Source: Streptomyces sp. Je 1-79
Lineage (GTDB): Bacteria; Actinomycetota; Actinomycetes; Streptomycetales; Streptomycetaceae
Assembly: GCF_025195125.1 (NCBI RefSeq)
Contig: NZ_JAMGSL010000001.1
Span: 629,269-693,268, forward strand
Direction of reading: 5' to 3'
Length of the DNA: 64,000 nt
The notes under the pieces are model-generated. The model saw only the letters and a program-made list of their open reading frames with translations, searched no databases and was not told where the DNA came from. Of the stretch, positions 46,134 to 53,042 are shown piece by piece. Position 1 is the stretch's first letter; each line of letters starts with the position of its first letter. A program made the translations under genes and the position numbers.

Positions 46134-46518
46134 ATGTCCACAGGACTCACCAAGGACGCCGGCTGGCAGATCGGCGTGACCCATCCCGCAGCCAACGTCT
46201 GGGACTTTCATCAGCAGCCCTGAAGGGCTCGACCTCTGGCTCGGCCCAGGCGCGCTCCTCACCCCGGAACGAGGCGCCCCCTACCGGACGACCGAAGGCA
46301 TGACGGGCGAGGTGCGCGGCTACCGCCCCGGAGCCTGCATCCGCGTCGCCCACGGCACCACCACGGTTCAGGTCGCCCTGGCCCCCGCCGCCGACGGGGC
46401 CCGGACGATGCTCCGCTTCCACCAGGAGCACCTGGCAAGCGCCGAAGAGCGCGAACGGCAACGGGCGCACTGGCAGCGCGTCATGGACCAGGTCGCTACC
46501 GCCCTCGACGGACAGTGA
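46134..46518 (+). pseudogene. SRPBCC-family protein gene with a one-base insertion
   Basis: ATG 46134 begins MSTGLTKDAGWQIGV and would read NVWDFISSPEGLDLWLG if one T of the TTT near 46208-46210 were absent. As written it stops after 29 codons. The second frame continues to 46518 (GEVRGYRPGACIRVAHG, LRFHQEHLASAEERE), the C-terminal helix of AHA1/START-like SRPBCC domains. It follows the CGNR gene by five bases. Either recently inactivated or a sequencing error. Confidence 0.75.
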
Positions 46519-46639
46519 CGACGGCGCGCGACACCTGACTGGAGGCTGCCTGCCGGCTCCGGTGTTCGCCGCAAAACGGGCGGCGTCGGGGCTGGAGCCA
46601 CAGCCCTCTGCAAGAGGCTTCAGCCCAGTTGTCGACGTG

Positions 46640-47160
46640 GCCTTCCGGCGACTGATAGTACGACCAGGTCGGCGGAGAGGGGCGGCGACGGTGGCCACTG
46701 AGAGAACCACGCGCGGGACGTAGCCCATGCTGTCCTGGAAGTACAGGGCGCCCGATGCCTCCAAAGCCAGACCGACGCTGCCCGTCGCGATCAGCCATCG
46801 GCCAGCCGGGTTCCGCACGAAGAGCAGCAGCAAGCCGATGGCGAGAATGGCCGTCTGGACGCCGAACAGTGTCAGCTGCGCCGATCGAGAGTCGCTTTAG
46901 GCCCCACCGACAGCGATGGCCTGGCCGGTCGCGAACGGGATGCTCAGAATCGTGAGACGGCATACCAGCGCCGTCAAAACAATCGATGTGCGGGCCGAAG
47001 GCCGCAAGGGCGGCAGGACCGGGGTGGCGTCTGCCCACGCTGCAGCTGACCGGCACCAACGGCTAGTCGGGGCGCGTACGGCCATGGCCACGGCACCGAC
47101 CGCCGCAGCGGCCAATGATGGACCGACAACGTAGGCGAACAGGTGGGAGGACGGGGCCCC
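46640..47160 (-). pseudogene. Membrane-protein gene with in-frame stop
   Basis: One minus-strand frame reads FAYVVGPSLAAAAVGAVAM and ALVCRLTILSIPFATG up to a TAA at 46897-46899. It then continues in the same frame with LTLFGVQTAILAIGLLLLF, RNPAGRWLIATGSVGLALEA and ALYFQDSMGYVPRVVLS. At least three hydrophobic segments survive. A start codon and stop are not evident. Family unknown. Confidence 0.55.
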
Positions 47161-47169
47161 CTCTCCCCC

Positions 47170-47250
47170 CGACCCATACCTCCCCCATGCCGCCCTCGCC
47201 GAGCTGTCGCACCAGCCGGTAACGGCCACCGAGAAGCTCATTACGCACAG
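47170..47250 (-). pseudogene. Ser/Thr kinase N-terminal fragment
   Basis: The minus strand encodes LLGGRYRLVRQLGEGGMGEV, the glycine-rich loop of Hanks-type kinases. It breaks off before the invariant lysine and runs into unrelated membrane-protein sequence. A deletion fused the two. Confidence 0.7.
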
Positions 47251-47581
47251 CCTCTCTCCCCACATGTGCCACTGCTTCCCCCCTCACACCGACGCACCGA
47301 CCCGCCGGAATCATGTCGCAGCCGCCCAAGCAGCACACGCGATAGGCGACATCGCAGAAGGCCGACGGTCAACGGGCAGGATCGGTACTTCACGGAAGCC
47401 CTCGACACCCCTATGGCGGAGCTTGTGCCTGAAACAAGGCATGTGTGGTTTCGCTTCTGTACGCCCCAAGATCACCTCGATGCGCCGAGACGACCTCCTG
47501 GGTGGGCCGACGCCTCGGGAGCATGCTGCTCGCTGGGTGGTCGGCCGCCGGCCGACGTCCGCACAGAAGAGAGAGCCCCAC

Positions 47582-47908
47582 ATGCGCATTCGTCACACCA
47601 TGGCCGCTGCGGCCGGTGCACTCCTGCTCGTCCTTACCCTCCCCGGCTCAGCATCCGCCGCCGACGGCGAATTCGCCTACAAGTACGGGTCGGGCTCGGC
47701 AGGCAGGATGCTCGACCCCGAGACCAGTAACTGCACCAACATCCCGGAAGCCACCGAAGCCTCGCCGGCCTACGCCCCGCAGAACGCGACCAACGGCATC
47801 GCCACCTTCTTCGCAGCAGCCGACTGCGAGGGCGACGCGTATGTGCAGATGGACCCTGGCGCGACGCTTGGCGACGACGTCAAGGGTCTCTCGGTGCACT
47901 TCCGCTGA
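47582..47908 (+). CDS. Small secreted protein
   Basis: This 108-residue protein from ATG 47582 (after GAAGAGAGAG) has a signal peptide with cleavage near SASAA (residue 27). The mature part of 80 residues has two cysteines (SNCTNIPEA and AADCEGDAY), likely forming one disulfide, with Tyr/Gly strands (FAYKYGSGSAG). Family not recognised. Confidence 0.78.
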   Translation: MRIRHTMAAAAGALLLVLTLPGSASAADGEFAYKYGSGSAGRMLDPETSNCTNIPEATEASPAYAPQNATNGIATFFAAADCEGDAYVQMDPGATLGDDVKGLSVHFR

Positions 47909-48013
47909 CTCATCTCCTACGCCCCGGTGCGAGCGGTGCGGTGTTCGTGCCGGGGCTGTGGGCTGGCCTCTGGCGGAGATAAGACCAGTAAGGCTTCGTC
48001 GCCTGGGGTGCGG

Positions 48014-48304
48014 CTAGTTGTTCTTCATCTCGATCTCGACAAAGGCCAGTGGCGTGGTGCCGGCGTTGACGACTTCGTGTTCGCCGCCGGCCGGGCGGGC
48101 GTAGGACTGCCCCGCCCGCAGCTGCGAGGAGGTGACGGTGCCGTCGGGGGTGATGACGTCGGTGAGGCCGTCGGTGACGGGGACGACGACGTAGTCGTAT
48201 TCGTGCACGTGGCGGCCTGTGCTCTGGCCGGGCTCGAAGTCCCAGCGGGTGACCCGCACCCGTTCATCCTCGTGCTGCACGCTTGCGCGGGCCGTCGTCG
48301 TCAT
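48014..48304 (-). CDS. Cupin-domain protein
   Basis: This 96-residue single-cupin protein from ATG 48304 has metal-ligand motif GRHVHEYDYVVV and second motif AGGEHEVVNAGTTP, with PGQS between. Probably a small metalloenzyme or sensor of unknown substrate. It lies just downstream of the broken ArsR gene in the same direction and was perhaps under its control. Confidence 0.87.
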   Translation of the reverse strand: MTTTARASVQHEDERVRVTRWDFEPGQSTGRHVHEYDYVVVPVTDGLTDVITPDGTVTSSQLRAGQSYARPAGGEHEVVNAGTTPLAFVEIEMKNN

Positions 48305-48344
48305 GGCCGGTCTCCTTGTTGTCGTTGCGGCACCGGTGGCGCGG

Positions 48345-48526
48345 ACGGGCGAGACATTTTCTGCCCTTTCGCTTGAACGTCCAGGTCGCCGCCGATGGCA
48401 TTGCAGCTCTCCTCGCCGGTCGTGGCGAGCCGTTGGATGATCTCCAGTCGCACCGGATCGGCCAGCGCACCCGGCACCCTCCACCAGCCGAATTGCCTCG
48501 GTCGCCGGCTGGGACACCTCGCGCAT
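48345..48526 (-). pseudogene. ArsR-family regulator, frameshifted and truncated
   Basis: ATG 48526 reads MREVSQPATEAIRLVE. After one extra G in a GGG run near 48484 the frame continues as GALADPVRLEIIQRLATTG and NAIGGDLDVQ, the first half of an ArsR winged helix. The recognition helix and wing are missing. Confidence 0.7.
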
Positions 48527-48557
48527 CGCTCCCCTCCGTCCGTGCCAGGACCGAAGC

Positions 48558-48596
48558 TTATCCACTCGTTGATCCATGGATAAACGTCCATGGATT
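48558..48596. promoter_or_regulatory. Operator-like palindrome cluster upstream of broken ArsR gene
   Basis: TTATCCA (48558-48564) and TGGATAA (48577-48583) form a seven-base inverted repeat. Two further palindromes, ATCCATGGAT (48572-48581) and TCCATGGA (48587-48594), overlap or follow it. The cluster sits between the ArsR remnant (minus) and an MFS remnant (plus), as a shared operator would. Confidence 0.5.
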
Positions 48597-48649
48597 GCTT
48601 GCGGTGCGCCGATCACCTACCTACACGGGCACTCCGAAAGGCGGAACGG

Positions 48650-48975
48650 TCCGTGTTAAAGCGCGACTCCTTCCCCTGGCCCTGGCGACATTCGCCGTCG
48701 GCATCGACGGCTACGACATCGCGGGCTTGCTCCCCTCCATCCGCCACCGGGCCGCCGGCCGACCGACCGTGCAGTGCCCCCCCCAGGCGGCCGGTCCCGC
48801 CGTGGGAGCGGGGCCGGGAGATCGCCGCCGGCCGCCTGGTCGACATCACGACTCCGCTCATGCTCTCACCCGACTCCCTCGCCCTCGCCTCTCTCGCCCT
48901 CGCACTGACCCCGCTGGCGACACGTGCCCCCGCGCCTGCCCCTGGTCTGGTCGGCCCGGAGTACTCCAAGGCCTG
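48650..48975 (+). pseudogene. MFS transporter remnant with large internal deletion
   Basis: The first part reads RLLPLALATFAVGIDGY and IAGLLPSI, the first helix of DHA1-type MFS transporters. The last part, in another frame, reads LALASLALALTPLATRAP, like a final helix and tail. Some 300 residues between are gone. With the divergent ArsR relic it formed a regulator/efflux pair. Confidence 0.6.
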
Positions 48976-49199
48976 ACTGGCCCCTTCCCATGGTGTCCAC
49001 GAGGGTCGTCACCCGCTCCCTCGGAGGGCACGGACGGCTTGACCGTGCTCCCAACTCGCCCTGAACAACAAGGCTTCCGCCGATCCTGAGGCGACGTCAG
49101 GCCCTCAGCCGGTGGGCGTGCTCCCGGCGGTGATCTTCCGAGCGGTGGTGAGTACGCTCAGCGCGACGTTTTCGATCAACACGTGAGGAAGTCTTCGCG

Positions 49200-49664
49200 A
49201 TGAAGCGAGCTTTGAAGATGTTCGGCATAGCGGCTGCGGTGGCGGGGGCCGGTGTATTCACTGCTGGGCCGGCGGCTGCGGCGGGAACGTGGCAGACCGT
49301 GTCCACCAACTCGAACTGGGACTGCGACGACTACGTGCCCCACAGACTTTCGAACAACATCAAGTTCAAGACGTGCGTGGTGCGCAACGCGAACAACGAT
49401 GCGCAAGGGGTGCTGGTGGTGCAGAACAGCGGCACCAAGGTGGCCAACATCCGCGGCGAGGTCTCGGTGTACGGGTACACGCCCGGCGGCGTTCTCCGCC
49501 AGTCCTACGGCACCTGTAGGTTCGAGGACCTCCTGCCAGGACAGACGCGGGGCTGCTTCGGCTACACCGTGGACAGCACCGTCCACCTGGAGGTGGACAC
49601 CGCTCTGTGGATGAACGGGTCTGACTCGAACGTGCACCTGTCCCAGGGCCGTCACGACGGCTAG
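49200..49664 (+). CDS. Secreted protein of unknown function
   Basis: This 154-residue protein from ATG 49200 has a signal peptide (MKRALKMFGIAAAVAGAGV, cleavage after PAAAA). The mature domain has four cysteines (NWDCDDYV, KTCVVRN, GTCRFED, RGCFGYT) and strand-rich sequence, suggesting a disulfide-bonded beta-sandwich. Found widely among Streptomyces secreted proteins; no function known. Confidence 0.82.
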   Translation: MKRALKMFGIAAAVAGAGVFTAGPAAAAGTWQTVSTNSNWDCDDYVPHRLSNNIKFKTCVVRNANNDAQGVLVVQNSGTKVANIRGEVSVYGYTPGGVLRQSYGTCRFEDLLPGQTRGCFGYTVDSTVHLEVDTALWMNGSDSNVHLSQGRHDG

Positions 49665-49717
49665 GGCGTGTGTCGAAAGCCCTGGGCAGGCCGGGCGGCG
49701 CGTGCCAGCATGACGCC

Positions 49718-50725
49718 GTGACGCAGATCAGCAAGGGGGAGAACCTGCCGGCCCCCGGACAGTCAGGGCAGGCCGGACCGGTCCCGCTGGAGATCCCGCA
49801 GGGAGCCGTCGGCAAGTCGTCGGGCACGGGGTCGGACACGGGTTCGGGGTCGAGTCCGGCCCCGGGGCCGGACGCCGGTGCGGGACCGGGTTCGGGCACG
49901 GCTACGGGTACGCACCGGAGTGCGGGATCCGCCTCGGACGGCGCGTCGGCCGGGTCCGGGTCCGGCACGCAGGGGGAGGACCGCGCGCGGCCCCCGCGCC
50001 GGATCGACCTCGCGGACGGAGGACGGTGGGCGGGGCTGATCGCCCCCTCGCCCGCCCCGTCCGCCGGGACGGCCGCGGCCGCCGGGATCCTCGGCGGGGA
50101 GTTCGAGGACATCGTGTACGTCGGCAGGGGCGACGCCAAGTTCGCCATGGAGGAGGCGCCTCCGCCCGGTTACGTCCTGGTCGACGTCGCCCGGACGGGC
50201 TCGGGCATCTTCTGGATGGACTCCCTCGACTGGAACGGCAGGGAGGCCGTCCACCTCGGCAGAAGCTTCCCGCCCGACCGGTTCGACCGGAGGGTGATGT
50301 GGTGCGACAACCTGTACCCCCTGCGCTTCCGCGTCCGGTGCGACAGCCGGGACGAGTGGGTGGTCGTGATCCGGCCCCTCAGCGCGGTGCGCGCGCTCGG
50401 CGAGGGGGCCAACGGGCGGGGCTCCGACGTCCTGCTCCACACCGGGCCCGCGGGCGAACTGGTCTCCCGGATGGTCTCGGAGGACGGGGGCGGGTGGCTG
50501 CGCGTCGAGGGCCACAAGCCGCGTCGCCCCGGCGCCCCCGCCCGGTACCCGGACACGCTGGCGAGCGAGACGGGCCGGCGCCCGAAGGACGCACGGGTGC
50601 TCCCCGAGGGGCCCCTGGTCCTGGCGATCGTCGAAGGGGACGGCGACTGGTCGCTCGAAGTCCGGCCCGCTCGCCCCGCGGAGGAGAAGAAGCCCGGCCT
50701 CTGGAACCGTCTGCTCGGGCGCTAG
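49718..50725 (+). CDS. Hypothetical protein with disordered Gly/Ser N-terminus
   Basis: The protein is 335 residues from GTG 49718. Residues 1-110 are low-complexity Gly/Ser/Thr/Pro. The remainder is a globular all-beta-looking domain (DIVYVGRGDAKFAMEE, GSGIFWMDSLDWNGREAVH, LVLAIVEGDGDWSLEVRP). No signal peptide or membrane helix. I do not recognise the family. Confidence 0.7.
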   Translation: MTQISKGENLPAPGQSGQAGPVPLEIPQGAVGKSSGTGSDTGSGSSPAPGPDAGAGPGSGTATGTHRSAGSASDGASAGSGSGTQGEDRARPPRRIDLADGGRWAGLIAPSPAPSAGTAAAAGILGGEFEDIVYVGRGDAKFAMEEAPPPGYVLVDVARTGSGIFWMDSLDWNGREAVHLGRSFPPDRFDRRVMWCDNLYPLRFRVRCDSRDEWVVVIRPLSAVRALGEGANGRGSDVLLHTGPAGELVSRMVSEDGGGWLRVEGHKPRRPGAPARYPDTLASETGRRPKDARVLPEGPLVLAIVEGDGDWSLEVRPARPAEEKKPGLWNRLLGR

Positions 50726-50734
50726 GCGTATTGA

Positions 50735-51290
50735 TCACGAGCGTTGTTGACACTTGTTGGTCTTGATCATGGCGACGATCTCCGGTGTGGTGGAGGTGTC
50801 GAGGCTTCGCCGCCCGTAGGACTCGGTGGTCCTGTCGTAGCGGGTTGCGAAACCGCGTCATTTCTTGGAGCGGTTGAAGCACCGTTCCGCGATGTTGCGC
50901 TGTTGTAGACGTCCCGGTCGAAGGCCGGCGGCCGGCCACCACGGCTGCCGCGCCTGAGGTTGTTGCGGACCTGACGGCCCGTTCGGGGATGGTGTGGGCG
51001 ACTCCTCGCCGACGGAGCCAGGTGCGGATCGCCTTCGAGCCGTAACCCTTGTCGCCCACGACGTGGGCGGGGCGATCCCCAGGCCGGAGGGGTCCGCTGC
51101 GGGGGCTCGTATCGCCTCCATCGCGGCGGTGAACTGGGTGCAGTCGTGATGTTCCCGCCGGTTGCGACGAATTCGAATGGGCGGCCCAGAGCGCCATAGC
51201 GCCATCTGGGGCCCGGGCCGCAGCGGCCGGCACGCTGGCGCGGCCACCGGCCAGGCGGCCGGGTCCACCTAAGGGTCGCCAGCGCGCCGT
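50735..51290 (-). mobile_element. Degenerate IS5-family (IS427-type) transposase
   Basis: Pieces of the DDE domain appear on the minus strand in several frames: GPRWRYGALGRPFEFVATGG, NDCTQF-like HHDCTQFTAAMEAIRAP, HVVGDKGYGSKAIRTWLRRR with GVAHTIPER, GGRPPAFDRDVYN and RNIAERCFN. Multiple frameshifts prevent a functional product. It begins ten bases after the preceding gene's stop. Terminal inverted repeats were not found. Confidence 0.75.
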
Positions 51291-51460
51291 CCACCAGAAG
51301 CGCCCTTGCTTGTGCCCTGCCTCTCTTTCCGGCTTGCTGGTCAGCCGGTGGGGGAGGCGGCTTCCCTCACGCGGCACCATTCACGCGGACGTCGTCCAAG
51401 GTGGTTTGGAACGTGCGACGTTCGGCGCTGCTGTACTGCTCCCTGCGCCGCGGCACCCAC

Positions 51461-51799
51461 TCAGAGGTGGCTGTCCAGGAGCTCACGTAGCTCGGCGGTG
51501 GTCGTGGGTCCGGTGCCGTGCGCCACCACCTCTCCCTCCTTCAGCAGGATGAAGGACGGTGCTCCAGTGATCTTGTATCGCTCGGTTGCGGCCGGGCAGC
51601 GCGTCATGTCGGTACGGACGGCTGTCAGGCGCCCCGTGTACTCGTCGGTGATGCCGCTCATGACCAGGTCCATCGCCCGGCAGGGCTCGATTGCCTTGGG
51701 CCATGTCCCGGTGAAGTATGCGAGGACCGGGACTCCACTCATCTTGAGGATGAAATCGAACTCCGCGTCCTCGCGGGGTTGGTGAACCCGCTTCGCCAT
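51461..51799 (-). CDS. Thioredoxin-fold protein lacking the CxxC motif
   Basis: This 112-residue protein from ATG 51799 has the thioredoxin fold with VPVLAYFTGTW before the active-site position and the cis-Pro loop TGAPSFILLKEGE. The usual WCGPC is replaced by W33-P-K-A-I-E-P-C40, so the nucleophilic N-terminal Cys is absent. Cys40 and Cys68 remain. It cannot be a normal disulfide reductase. Confidence 0.85.
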   Translation of the reverse strand: MAKRVHQPREDAEFDFILKMSGVPVLAYFTGTWPKAIEPCRAMDLVMSGITDEYTGRLTAVRTDMTRCPAATERYKITGAPSFILLKEGEVVAHGTGPTTTAELRELLDSHL

Positions 51800-51841
51800 G
51801 GAAGCTCCTGACCTCGTGTTCCGTCTTTGCCTCCCCATCAT

Positions 51842-52532
51842 CCCCCGCGCGGTGCGCTAGGCGTCGGTCTGGCGGCACTGGCCGTCCTCGTCGCGTCCCT
51901 GGGGGAGTGCGGGCTCCCTGGGAGAGGAGCCACCGTTGCGAACGGATACGCTGCGACGCGCCAGTCGCCGTCGTCCAGCAGCCGCGGATACTGGACGCCG
52001 GCTTCGCCGGATTCGGAAACCGGGTTCGGATCCGGCGGCAACGGCCGGGGCGAGCTGCTCAAAGCCACTGCACACCGGCCAGTCGGGTGGGCGCTGGCGA
52101 AGGCCGTCGTCATTCGTCTGTGCAATGACCGCGGCCCCGCACCTCATGCATGGATTCGGTGACGCTGGTGGCTTTGATCGGTGTTGCCGGTACGGCGCTT
52201 GCCTCCGTTGCCGAAGCCTTCGGCGCGGGACGAACAGCAAGCATCAGCGCGCGCCCAGTCCTCCCTTGAGGACCGGAAGTCGAGGCGGGCTGTGAGGGCA
52301 GCAGCCTCCCGTGCGGTCCGAACGTCTGAGCATTCGCTGACACAGAGGGGGGCACGCCATCGGCGGCGCTGATGCGGCCATGGCGCTACGGCCACCGCCA
52401 CCTGCACCCGTAACCAGCCCCTAGGATCTGCGCTGCTTCCCAGGCGAGGCATTCGAGGTAGGCCAGGCTTCGACCGGAACAAGCTGCGGAAGGGATTGCG
52501 TGGGCGGCAGGGTGCTGACCAGGAACGCAGCC
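51842..52532. other. Region without an intact gene
   Basis: Across these 691 bases only one coding-like trace is seen. From ATG 52150 the plus strand reads MDSVTLVALIGVAGTALASV, a membrane anchor. After a frameshift come helical charged residues (RAQSSLEDRKSRRAVR) near 52230-52330, as in short anchored coiled-coil proteins. No other feature is evident. Confidence 0.4.
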
Positions 52533-52733
52533 ATGACCGAACAAGAAGCAAGCGAGCTCTTCGACCAGATCGACACTGATGCCGAAGGCATGATCACGCT
52601 CGGGGAGTGGCTGGGGCGCCCCCACGCCGATCAGGGGCCGAACAGCCCCGTCGGCAACTTCATGAGCGCCGACACCGACCGGAGCAGGGCCATCAGCCGG
52701 GAGGAGTTCCTGCGGCACAACCTCCGGCCGTAG
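52533..52733 (+). CDS. Small EF-hand protein
   Basis: This 66-residue protein has two EF-hand loops: DQIDTDAEGMITLGEW, and DTDRSRAISREEF spaced about 35 residues later. The second lacks the central Gly. Related Streptomyces calcium-binding proteins are similarly short. An upstream GTG (52500) would add 11 residues. Confidence 0.68.
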   Translation: MTEQEASELFDQIDTDAEGMITLGEWLGRPHADQGPNSPVGNFMSADTDRSRAISREEFLRHNLRP

Positions 52734-52783
52734 CTGAGCGGGCGGCCGTCGCGATCGGTCGCGGTCGAGGTGGCGAAGGTGGG

Positions 52784-52848
52784 CTTGCCCTCCCCGCCAG
52801 AGCCAGCCTTGCCCTCCCCGCCAGGGCCGGGCTTGCCCTCCCGGCCAG
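52784..52848. repeat. Three 17-base direct repeats with 24-base period
   Basis: CTTGCCCTCCCCGCCAG occurs at 52784, 52808 and (one change) 52832. They lie in the 309-base spacer before the large nuclease-like gene, where no gene is seen. Function unknown; they could also bind a regulator. Confidence 0.75.
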
Positions 52849-53042
52849 GGGCCAACCGCGGCCGGCAGGGTGCCCGGTACGCCGCGGGCCGACTCCCGAC
52901 GGGCAACAGGCGGCGTCATACCCACCATCACCGCCGAGCTGCCTCCCGAACGGCCTGCGGTGCACCGTCTTGCCGAGGGCCCGAGCTACCTGCCGCCCAC
53001 CCGCCATCCCGCCGCTGTACATGCCGTTGGCATAATCCGGCC

